A DNA stretch of 5,129 nucleotides, from contig JALWUZ010000425.1 in NCBI GenBank assembly GCA_027079895.1, positions 1 to 5,129 of the forward strand, written 5' to 3'. Every line of letters begins with the position of its first letter. Position 1 is the first letter of the stretch. This DNA is from Anaerolineae bacterium. GTDB taxonomy: Bacteria > Chloroflexota > Anaerolineae > B4-G1. This document shows positions 1 to 5,129 of the stretch, one piece after another. Both the position numbers and the translations under genes were made by a program. The notes under the pieces were generated by a model. It had not been told where the DNA came from, did not search any database, and was given only the letters and a program-made list of their open reading frames with translations.

Positions 1-264
1 GGCATGCTGCTCATCACTGCCTTCTACGAGGGAGGCGCGGCGGCCCAGGCGGCCCAGGAGATCGTCGCCGGCTCCCATAGCCTGGTCTTCTGGCTGCTCA
101 TCGTGCTGCCCGGCTTCATCTTCCCCTTTGTCGTCCACGCCTACGCCGCCGGCCTGGGACGGCACTCGGCCTTCTCCGGGTTGGGTTCGGGAGTGGGTAT
201 CGTCATCGCCGGCCTCTTCCTGCGCTACGTCATCGTCGTCGGCGGCGTGCCGGCGATTCTCTGA
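1..264 (+). CDS. NrfD/PsrC-family quinone-interacting membrane subunit, C-terminal fragment
   Basis: The reading frame is open from the first base, so this is the 3' end of a gene that starts outside the window; the ATG at position 4 is probably an internal Met. The 87 visible residues contain two hydrophobic segments: about residues 27-49 (FWLLIVLPGFIFPFVV) and about 61-83, ending in GLFLRYVIVVGG. A last helix with a G-L-x-x-R-Y-x-x-V-x-G-G pattern is typical of the NrfD/PsrC family, polytopic membrane proteins that exchange electrons between the quinone pool and periplasmic FeS or haem subunits (nitrite, polysulfide, tetrathionate and DMSO-type reductases; ActC/ActF of alternative complex III). 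The gene ends 12 bases before a 13-haem cytochrome, as expected for a membrane module handing electrons to a haem protein. Only the C-terminus is seen, so the subfamily is unknown. The family call is good but not certain. Confidence 0.75.
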   Translation, partial: GMLLITAFYEGGAAAQAAQEIVAGSHSLVFWLLIVLPGFIFPFVVHAYAAGLGRHSAFSGLGSGVGIVIAGLFLRYVIVVGGVPAIL

Positions 265-265
265 T

Positions 266-272
266 AGGAGGT
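266..272 (+). promoter_or_regulatory. Ribosome binding site of the 13-haem cytochrome gene
   Basis: AGGAGGT lies immediately after the TGA (262-264) of the NrfD-type gene and 4 bases before the ATG at 277. This strong Shine-Dalgarno sequence fixes the start and indicates that the two genes are co-transcribed. Confidence 0.8.
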
Positions 273-276
273 CAGC

Positions 277-1386
277 ATGCTTCCCTCGAATTGGCCCCAG
301 TGGTATCTCATCCCGATTGCTCTGGTGCTGACCGTGGTGATCATCGGCCTCGGTCTGGTGTTGGAACCGGCCGTGCAGGCGGTGACGCCCCACGCGGAGC
401 CCACACCTACCCTATCCCCCTTGCCGTACTCGGCCCCTATCTCCGATGGCTGCGTGAACTGCCATACCTCTGAGGACGCCCTTCAGCCCACCGGCGCGGA
501 CGATGTCCAGGCGGTGCTCATCGAGTCGGACGAGGTACACTCGCTGCACGGTCGTCTGGGGTGCGTCACCTGCCACGCCGGTAACGGCGAGACCGACGAC
601 AAGGACGCCGCCCACGAGGGGCTCATCGTCAACCCCAGCGACTACGAGCACGCCGACCGCATCTGCCTGGTCTGCCACGAGAGCGTCCGCAACGACGTGC
701 CGGAGCACCACGTCCACACCCCGCACGCCCGCATCCTCCAGGGCGTCCACGAGAAGATCGAGGTGTGCAGTTGCAGCAACTGTCACGGCCCTGTGGCGCA
801 CGGCGTCGCCCCTGTCGGCAGCCACAAGGAACTGGGCGACTACTGCATCCACTGCCACGAAGACCGCGACGTGCCCCAGGAACGCCTCAAGTGCGCCGGG
901 TGCCACATCGGCCCTCACGACGTGACCCTCGACTGCGAGACCTGCCACATCTCCACCGAGACCTGGGGCAAGACGGAGTTGTCCGTCCACCCGATGGAAC
1001 TGAACGGGCGACACAAGGAGTTGCATTGCTTCGAGTGCCACACCTGGCCCAACTTCGGCGACCTGACCGGCTACACCTGCGTGAACTGCCACACTCCGCC
1101 CCACGAACTGCGCAGCGAGCAGTGCGCCAGTTGCGACCTGTGCCACACCGATGGCGGCGATTGGGGGGAGATTGACGAGAGCCGCTTCGACCACACCCGC
1201 ATCTGGCCCTACCACGTCGGCGTCCACAAGACCGTCGCCTGTCGGGGCTGTCACCTGGTGGGCTACGAGGATATGAGCCCCGACTGCGGCTCCTGTCACA
1301 CCCCCGACCCCGATACCTGCACCGAAGGCCAGACCTGCACCGACTGCCACCTCTCCGACATCGCCTGGTCGGACGTGCGCCAGTGA
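277..1386 (+). CDS. Membrane-anchored 13-haem cytochrome c
   Basis: A 369-residue protein predicted to carry 13 covalently bound haems c outside the cytoplasmic membrane and to relay electrons. Residues 10-29 form one hydrophobic segment (signal anchor, or a signal peptide cut near VQA at 33-35), followed by a Pro/Thr-rich linker (PTPTLSPLP). CXXCH motifs begin at Cys 59, 96, 130, 166, 190, 206, 220, 251, 268, 286, 322, 337 and 354; no other catalytic domain is visible. Many further His residues can serve as distal ligands. Three extra cysteines sit close to haem motifs: C164 (CSCSNCH), C283 (CASCDLCH) and C348 (CTEGQTCTDCH). The haem 1-3 region resembles that of the cytochrome encoded at 3561-5003. 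The start is set by an ideal ribosome site. The tight link to an NrfD-type subunit suggests that it accepts electrons from, or delivers them to, the quinone pool. I do not recognise a named family, so no gene symbol is given. Confidence 0.92.
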   Translation: MLPSNWPQWYLIPIALVLTVVIIGLGLVLEPAVQAVTPHAEPTPTLSPLPYSAPISDGCVNCHTSEDALQPTGADDVQAVLIESDEVHSLHGRLGCVTCHAGNGETDDKDAAHEGLIVNPSDYEHADRICLVCHESVRNDVPEHHVHTPHARILQGVHEKIEVCSCSNCHGPVAHGVAPVGSHKELGDYCIHCHEDRDVPQERLKCAGCHIGPHDVTLDCETCHISTETWGKTELSVHPMELNGRHKELHCFECHTWPNFGDLTGYTCVNCHTPPHELRSEQCASCDLCHTDGGDWGEIDESRFDHTRIWPYHVGVHKTVACRGCHLVGYEDMSPDCGSCHTPDPDTCTEGQTCTDCHLSDIAWSDVRQ

Positions 1387-1400
1387 ATCAACGGAGAATG

Positions 1401-1459
1401 GACGATGAGACGATGAGATAACAAGTGACCCAATGACCCAACTCACCCAATTACCCAAA
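1401..1459 (+). repeat. Short tandem repeats (8-9 nt units) in the intergenic spacer
   Basis: The 89-base spacer 1387-1475 is much less GC-rich than the genes around it and contains two repeat blocks. GACGATGA occurs twice in tandem (1401-1408, 1409-1416). TGACCCAA occurs twice (1426-1433, 1434-1441), followed by degenerate copies CTCACCCAA (1442-1450) and TTACCCAAA (1451-1459). It resembles short tandemly repeated repetitive elements of the kind known in cyanobacterial intergenic regions. I see no convincing promoter in this spacer, and its function is unknown. Confidence 0.75.
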
Positions 1460-1462
1460 TTC

Positions 1463-1470
1463 AGGAGGAG
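1463..1470 (+). promoter_or_regulatory. Ribosome binding site of the tetra-rhodanese gene
   Basis: AGGAGGAG stands 5 bases (all A) upstream of the ATG at 1476. This supports the start that yields an N-terminal lipoprotein signal peptide. Confidence 0.8.
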
Positions 1471-1475
1471 AAAAA

Positions 1476-3488
1476 ATGAACAGAAGACTCACCCTTTTCA
1501 ACCTGGTAATCACCGTCCTACTGCTCGCCGGCCTGCTCCTGGCGGGCTGCAAGAGCGCGACCCCGGAGCCGACGGCGGCTCCGACCACCGCGCCGACCAA
1601 AGCCCCGACGCCGACGCCTCAGCCGAAGCCGACCGAGGCCCCGGAGCCGACGGCGACGCCCCAGCCGGAGCCGACCGAGGCCCCGGAGCCGACCGCGGCC
1701 CCTGCGCCGGAAGCGGATGAGTTCACCATCGTGGCCAACTACATCGCCGAACGGCTGGCGGATTGGACTCCGGTGACCACGGCCGACGCCCTCTACGACA
1801 ACCTCAACGACGGCGACACCTCCAACGACCCCTTCATCCTCAGCGTCCGCAGCCCGGATGACTACGCCAAAGGCCACATTCCGGGAGCCTACAACATCCC
1901 CTGGCGCGAGATCGCCGACCCGGAAAACCTCTCCCACCTGCCTACCGACCGGCAGATCGTGGTCTACTGCTACACCGGCCATACCGGCCAGGTGGGAGCG
2001 ACGATCCTGCGGCTGCTAGGCTACGACGCCGTCAACCTCAAATACGGCATCATGGGCTGGACTGACGACGACGAAGTCTTCGGCCAGACCCGCTTCACCG
2101 AGCCGGCGGGCTACCAGGTGGAGACCGACCCCCACGAGTTGACCGAGACCTACGAGCCGCCCACCTTGAGCACCGGCGAGACCGACCCGACGGACATCAT
2201 CCAGAAGCGGGCGCAGGCCTTCCTGTCCGATTGGAAGCCTGTCACGACCGCCGACGCCCTCTACGAGAACCTCACCGACGGCGACACCTCCAACGACCCC
2301 TTCATCCTCAGCGTCCGCAGCCCGGACGACTACGCCAAAGGCCACATTCAGGGAGCCTACAACATCCCCTGGAAGAGCATCGCCGACGTGGACAACCTGT
2401 CCCATCTGCCCGCCGACATACCCATCGTGACCTACTGCTACACCGGGCACACAGGCGAAGTGTCGGCTGTGGTGCTCGCGCTGCTGGGGTACGACGTCAC
2501 CAACCTCAAGTACGGCATGATGGGCTGGACCGACGACCCCGACGTCCTGGCTCAACCGTCCTTCCCCGGTGCGGCCGGGTACCCTGTGGAGACCGAGCCC
2601 CACAAACTGGCCGGTGGTGAGGGCGGCACCGCCATCCTGGACGCGGCCAGCGGCTACTTCAGCGACGGGATGAAACTGATCACCGCCGAGGCGGTCTACG
2701 AGAACCTCAACGACGGTGACGAGTCCAACGACCCGCTCATCATTGACATCCGCAAGCCGGAGGACTACGAGCAAGGCCACGTCCCCGGCGCGGTCAACAT
2801 CGGCGGCGGCGCGCTCTTCTCCGCCGAAACCCTCGCCGCCCTGCCGCAGGACAAGCAGATCGTCGTCTACTGCTACACCGGCCAGACCGCCGGCCAGGCC
2901 GTCGCCGCGCTCAACATGCTGGGCTACGATGCCTACAGCCTCAAGTTCGGCATGCCCTCCTGGGCGATCGTCAGCGGCCCCCGCTGGAGCGACGACATGA
3001 GCATGGGGTATGAGGCGGACACCGAGGCCCACGAGTTGTCCGGCTCCTACGAGATGCCCCAGCCGCTGGCCGACGACGTAGCCGACGCCGCCGCGGCCTA
3101 CTTCGGCGCGGGATTCAAACTGATCACCGCCGAGGCGGTCTACGAGAACCTCAGCGACGGCGACGACTCCAACAACCCGGTCATCATTGACATCCGCAAG
3201 CCGGAGCACTACGAGCAGGGCCACATTCCCGGCGCGGTCAACATCGGCGCGGGTGCGCTCTTCCAGCCGGAGACCCTGGCGATGCTCCCCGCCGACAAGC
3301 AGATCGTCGTCAACTGCTACACCGGGCAGGCGTCGGGGCAAGTGGTCGCCGCGCTCAACCTGCTCGGCTACGACGCCTACAGTTTCAAGTTCGGCATGCC
3401 GGCCTGGACGATCACCGAAGGCCCCCGCTGGAGCGACGATATGAGCATGGGCTATCCGGTGGACACCGAACCCCACGAACTGCCGTAA
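1476..3488 (+). CDS. Lipoprotein with four tandem rhodanese domains
   Basis: A 670-residue exported lipoprotein predicted to bind or transfer sulfane sulfur outside the cytoplasmic membrane. The signal peptide ends in a lipobox (LLAGC, lipidated Cys 25), followed by a Pro/Thr/Glu-rich tether (about residues 26-80). Four rhodanese-like domains follow, at about 83-222, 237-378, 385-523 and 531-670. Each has a D/S-x-R-x-P-x-x-Y-x-x-G-H-x-x-G-A-x-N-I motif and a catalytic loop with Cys 165 (CYTGHTG), 321 (CYTGHTG), 466 (CYTGQTAG) or 614 (CYTGQASG). Four intact catalytic cysteines imply that all domains can form a persulfide. Domains 1 and 2 form one subtype (SVRSPDDYAKGH, GWTDD) and domains 3 and 4 another (IDIRKPExYEQGH, GPRWSDDMSMGY). 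Single or double rhodanese domains are usual, so four is uncommon. Its place between two multihaem cytochrome genes suggests sulfur delivery to, or sulfur uptake from, a respiratory electron chain; the substrate is unknown. Confidence 0.93.
   Translation: MNRRLTLFNLVITVLLLAGLLLAGCKSATPEPTAAPTTAPTKAPTPTPQPKPTEAPEPTATPQPEPTEAPEPTAAPAPEADEFTIVANYIAERLADWTPVTTADALYDNLNDGDTSNDPFILSVRSPDDYAKGHIPGAYNIPWREIADPENLSHLPTDRQIVVYCYTGHTGQVGATILRLLGYDAVNLKYGIMGWTDDDEVFGQTRFTEPAGYQVETDPHELTETYEPPTLSTGETDPTDIIQKRAQAFLSDWKPVTTADALYENLTDGDTSNDPFILSVRSPDDYAKGHIQGAYNIPWKSIADVDNLSHLPADIPIVTYCYTGHTGEVSAVVLALLGYDVTNLKYGMMGWTDDPDVLAQPSFPGAAGYPVETEPHKLAGGEGGTAILDAASGYFSDGMKLITAEAVYENLNDGDESNDPLIIDIRKPEDYEQGHVPGAVNIGGGALFSAETLAALPQDKQIVVYCYTGQTAGQAVAALNMLGYDAYSLKFGMPSWAIVSGPRWSDDMSMGYEADTEAHELSGSYEMPQPLADDVADAAAAYFGAGFKLITAEAVYENLSDGDDSNNPVIIDIRKPEHYEQGHIPGAVNIGAGALFQPETLAMLPADKQIVVNCYTGQASGQVVAALNLLGYDAYSFKFGMPAWTITEGPRWSDDMSMGYPVDTEPHELP
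1631..1692 (+). repeat. Direct repeat encoding the lipoprotein Pro-rich tether
   Basis: GACCGAGGCCCCGGAGCCGA occurs exactly at 1631-1650 and again at 1673-1692, a 42-base (14-codon) period, within the segment encoding repeated PTEAPEPTA units. The tether probably grew by in-frame tandem duplication. It places the rhodanese domains at a distance from the lipid anchor. Confidence 0.75.
1808..2372 (+). repeat. Near-identical DNA repeat, rhodanese domains 1 and 2
   Basis: Bases 1808-1904 and 2276-2372 (offset 468) match at 95 of 97 positions, including 51 consecutive identical bases (1808-1858). The differences are at 1859 and 1882. The flanks are clearly more diverged, which points to recent duplication or gene conversion of the domain core rather than protein-level constraint alone. 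Confidence 0.85.
2673..3249 (+). repeat. Near-identical DNA repeat, rhodanese domains 3 and 4
   Basis: Bases 2673-2805 and 3117-3249 (offset 444, exactly 148 codons) differ at 9 of 133 positions by my hand alignment, with the first 37 bases identical. This is the second domain pair of the tetra-rhodanese gene and marks a separate duplication from the 1/2 pair. Confidence 0.85.
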
Positions 3489-3496
3489 ACGACCGT

Positions 3497-3536
3497 CTCA
3501 CCCTCCCGTGGGCGTCCCCGCCCGCGGGGGGGTGAG
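3497..3536 (+). terminator. Intercistronic GC-rich hairpin (attenuator or mRNA-stabilising element)
   Basis: An 18-base left arm (3497-3514), a TCCC loop (3515-3518) and an 18-base right arm (3519-3536) pair along their whole length, with only two G-U wobbles. It lies 8 bases after the TAA of the rhodanese gene. TTACCCC follows rather than a T-run, so it is not a classic intrinsic terminator. It could be a partial terminator, or a barrier that sets different transcript levels for the flanking genes. Confidence 0.6.
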
Positions 3537-3550
3537 TTACCCCGACTGTG

Positions 3551-3556
3551 AGGAGG
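3551..3556 (+). promoter_or_regulatory. Ribosome binding site of the 11-haem lipoprotein gene
   Basis: AGGAGG lies 4 bases before the ATG at 3561 and supports the start that gives a lipoprotein signal peptide. It is the only strong ribosome site for this gene; nothing comparable precedes the segment downstream of the TGA. Confidence 0.8.
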
Positions 3557-3560
3557 CCCG

Positions 3561-5003
3561 ATGAACAAAACGATCCTGTTCCTGGCCCTGGGCGTCCTGC
3601 TCGGCGGCCTGCTCCTGGCCGGGTGCGCCGCCGAACCGGAGATTACCCCGGCGGCGGCCCCGCCTCCTACCCCGGCGGTGGTCGTCGGCGAGGGCGGCAA
3701 CGGCGACACCGTCTCCGTCGTGCAGGCGGCGGCCGAAGCCCGCTTCCCCCTGCCCGCCCCGGAGCAAGAGGAAGTGGTCATCGTCAGCAGCGACAACTGC
3801 ATCGCCTGCCACACCGACGAGGAGACCCTGAAGGAACTGGCCGTCGAACCGGAGGAGAAAGAATCCCTCTCGGAAGGTGAGGGCTGAGGGGGCTCGTTGC
3901 CTCCGTTGGAGGCATGGGAAAAAGTCTTCATCAAGGGCGACGACTTCCTGGCGACCTACCACGCCCGCTTCGGCTGCGTCGGCTGTCACGGCGGCACCGA
4001 CTCCGCCGACATGGAACAAGCCCACGAGGGCATAGTGCGCGACCCCGACCCCACTCAGACCTGCGCCCTCTGCCACGCCGACATCACCCAGGCCCACGTG
4101 GACAGCCTCCACTACGATCAGCAAGGCTACCTGACCGTCCTGGCCGAACGGAGCGACGAGGCCCACTGGGACCAACTGATGGTGGCCTACAACACCCACT
4201 GCACCGCCTGCCACGCCACCTGCGGTCAGTGCCACGTCAGCCGCCCCACCAGCAACGGCGGTGGCCTCATCGCCGGCCACACCTTCAAGAACATCCCGCC
4301 GATGAACCTGACCTGCACCGGATGTCACGGCAGCCGCATCAACGACGAGTTCAAGGGGAAGAACAAGAACCCCGACGGGGGACGCTACCCGGCGGACGTC
4401 CACTTCAACCCCGGCGGGATGGCCTGCTTCGCCTGTCACCCGGAGGACGAGATTCACGGCACTTCCGGCACCTACGCCTACCGCTACGACGGCCCGCCGA
4501 CCCCCTCCTGCACCGCCGAAGGCTGCCACGAAGACGTGCGACCCGGCGACGGCATCGAGCAGCACGACGAAACCCACCTGACGAAACTCAGTTGCCAGGT
4601 CTGCCACTCGGTGGCCTACAAGAACTGCTACAACTGCCACGTCTACAAGGCCGACGACGGGACTCCTTACTTCAAATCCGACCCCTCCCAAATGCAGTTG
4701 AAAATCGGCTACAACCCGGCCCGCAGTTCCGACCGTCCCTGGGAGTACGTCCTCCTGCGCCACGTGCCGATTGCGCGGGACACCTTCGCCTTCTACGGCG
4801 ACAACCTCCTGCCGAACTTCGACCAGCGCTCCACCTGGACCTACGCCACGCCGCACAACATCCAGCGCATCACCCCCCAGAACGAGACCTGCAACTCCTG
4901 TCACGGCAACGCGGAGGTGTTCCTGACGGCGGCGGACGTCCCCGAAGACGAACTGAGCGCGAACCGCGGCGTCATCGTCTACGAGATACCGCCGGAACAG
5001 TGA
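3561..5003 (+). CDS. 11-haem cytochrome c lipoprotein with in-frame TGA (candidate selenoprotein)
   Basis: Read through the TGA at codon 109, this frame gives a 480-residue lipoprotein cytochrome. The signal peptide ends in the lipobox LLAGC (Cys 22), followed by a Pro/Ala-rich tether. CXXCH motifs begin at Cys 80, 139, 168, 214, 221, 252, 289, 345, 356 and 444, with one CX4CH (CTAEGCH) at 317; the motifs at 214 and 221 are only two residues apart. If TGA is a true stop, the pieces are 3561-3887 (108 residues, one haem) and an unexported downstream frame, for example from TTG 3897, with ten haem motifs. That makes little sense, because haem c is attached outside the membrane. The 13-haem neighbour has the same haem 1-2-3 layout in one chain, which supports a single protein. 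The TGA may encode selenocysteine, or may be a mutated Trp codon or a sequencing error. Probable role: an electron relay or terminal reductase anchored at the outer membrane face. The family is not identified. Confidence 0.8.
3885..3887 (+). other. In-frame TGA, possible selenocysteine codon
   Basis: The TGA is codon 109 of the frame opened at 3561, in the context SEGEG-x-GGSLPPLEAW. Upstream and downstream are in the same frame with no base missing, and protein-like codon use continues across it. TGA is the normal stop in this window (it ends the genes at 264, 1386 and 5003) and TGG encodes Trp, so a general recoding of TGA to Trp is unlikely. The options are Sec insertion, a TGG-to-TGA mutation, or an assembly error. 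Confidence 0.6.
3898..3914 (+). promoter_or_regulatory. Candidate bacterial SECIS hairpin
   Basis: TGCCTCC (3898-3904), loop GTT (3905-3907) and GGAGGCA (3908-3914) form a perfect 7-bp stem inside the coding sequence. The apical loop begins 17 bases after the TGA, starts with G and is followed by U. General descriptions of bacterial SECIS elements ask for a small apical loop with a G near its start, a short stem, and roughly 16-37 nt between UGA and loop; all hold here. Chance pairing in GC-rich DNA cannot be excluded, and the lower stem below these 7 pairs is weak. Confidence 0.5.
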
Positions 5004-5025
5004 GCCCGCGCTCGCTCCCAGCGAC

Positions 5026-5059
5026 CGGCCGCCCGCTTCCACGCAGGAGCGGGCGGCTG
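5026..5059 (+). terminator. Probable intrinsic terminator of the operon
   Basis: Arms 5028-5039 and 5046-5057 pair with 11 Watson-Crick pairs and one wobble around a 6-base loop, and the stem can be extended by two more pairs to 5026-5059. It begins 22 bases after the stop at 5001-5003. The following CATTTCC gives only a weak T-run. A new promoter follows, so a transcription boundary here is sensible. Confidence 0.6.
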
Positions 5060-5085
5060 CATTTCCGGCGCGATATGACCCCTGT

Positions 5086-5114
5086 TTGCCATCATCCCCA
5101 TTGTGCCTTATAAT
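5086..5114 (+). promoter_or_regulatory. Near-consensus sigma-70 promoter for the next transcription unit
   Basis: TTGCCA (5086-5091, five of six consensus -35 bases) and TATAAT (5109-5114, perfect -10) are separated by exactly 17 bases, in a locally AT-richer stretch after the terminator-like hairpin. Transcription would start near 5120-5122 and run rightwards out of the window. The driven gene is not visible. Confidence 0.7.
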
Positions 5115-5129
5115 GCCCTCAGGTGACAG

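Noticed and set aside
412..1458. Long minus-strand open frame opposite the 13-haem gene
   Set aside because: It is an antisense shadow of a GC-rich gene: low-complexity Val/Ala/Gly-rich translation, no ribosome site and no recognisable domain.
2016..3476. Long minus-strand open frame opposite the rhodanese gene
   Set aside because: It mirrors the rhodanese repeats in antisense; its repeated Val/Asp/Gly-rich sequence has no domain signature.
1476..3488. Rhodanese lipoprotein as a selenium donor for the candidate selenoprotein
   Set aside because: Some rhodaneses bind selenium in vitro, but this one is exported, whereas selenophosphate and Sec-tRNA are made in the cytoplasm. The adjacency alone does not support it.
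3885..3887. TGA used as a general Trp codon
   Set aside because: TGA ends three other genes in the window and TGG is used normally for Trp, so a genome-wide reassignment is not supported.
3897..5003. Independent cytochrome gene starting at TTG 3897
   Set aside because: It would lack a signal peptide although its ten haem motifs need export. It uses a weak start with only a G-rich stretch upstream, and it continues in exactly the same frame as the lipoprotein N-terminus.
3537..5042. 501-codon minus-strand open frame opposite the 11-haem gene
   Set aside because: The length comes from GC bias. The + strand shows a signal peptide and eleven haem motifs, and both strands cannot plausibly be coding throughout.
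3914..5113. 399-codon + strand open frame overlapping the 11-haem gene in another frame
   Set aside because: The translation is Arg/Pro/Leu-rich, typical of an off-frame reading of GC-rich DNA, and it runs through the terminator hairpin and the promoter.
1..5129. tRNA, rRNA, CRISPR array or insertion sequence
   Set aside because: I saw no cloverleaf-like stretch, spaced direct repeats of CRISPR type, transposase reading frame or terminal inverted repeats.

Overview
The window is a GC-rich (roughly two thirds G+C) bacterial segment with all genes on the + strand, packed as one apparent operon for extracytoplasmic electron transfer and sulfur chemistry. Lipoprotein signals followed by long Pro/Thr/Ala/Glu-rich linkers, strong AGGAGG ribosome sites, an NrfD-type membrane subunit and large multihaem cytochromes c together suggest an uncultured-type Chloroflexota (Anaerolineae-like) bacterium. 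That assignment is an inference from style; no marker gene is present.

Layout: 1-264 is the C-terminal end of an NrfD/PsrC-family quinone-interacting membrane subunit. Twelve bases later, 277-1386 encodes a membrane-anchored cytochrome with 13 CXXCH haem motifs. A short AT-richer spacer (1387-1475) carries 8-9-nt tandem repeats. 1476-3488 encodes a lipoprotein with four consecutive rhodanese domains, all keeping the catalytic cysteine and visibly built by pairwise duplication. A spacer with an 18-bp hairpin follows (3489-3560). 3561-5003 encodes a second lipoprotein cytochrome, with 11 haem motifs (10 CXXCH and one CX4CH). The tail (5004-5129) holds a terminator-like hairpin and then a near-consensus sigma-70 promoter for a new transcription unit beyond the window.

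The most interesting point is in the last gene. Its frame is interrupted by a single in-frame TGA (3885-3887) between haem motifs 1 and 2. The upstream part has the only export signal, and the downstream part has ten haem motifs but no signal peptide. The 13-haem neighbour has the same haem 1-2-3 arrangement in one uninterrupted chain, so the two pieces belong to one protein. Just after the TGA lies a perfect 7-bp stem with a GTT loop, 17 nt from the TGA to the loop. This matches the general geometry described for bacterial SECIS elements. The gene is therefore a candidate selenocysteine-containing multihaem cytochrome. A Trp codon (TGG) mutated to TGA, or a sequencing error, remains the main alternative.

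Working model (inference): the NrfD-type subunit exchanges electrons with the quinone pool, the 13-haem protein and the 11-haem lipoprotein form a haem wire outside the membrane, and the tetra-rhodanese lipoprotein carries or transfers sulfane sulfur (polysulfide, thiosulfate or similar) at the same membrane face. Substrate and direction of electron flow cannot be read from this window.
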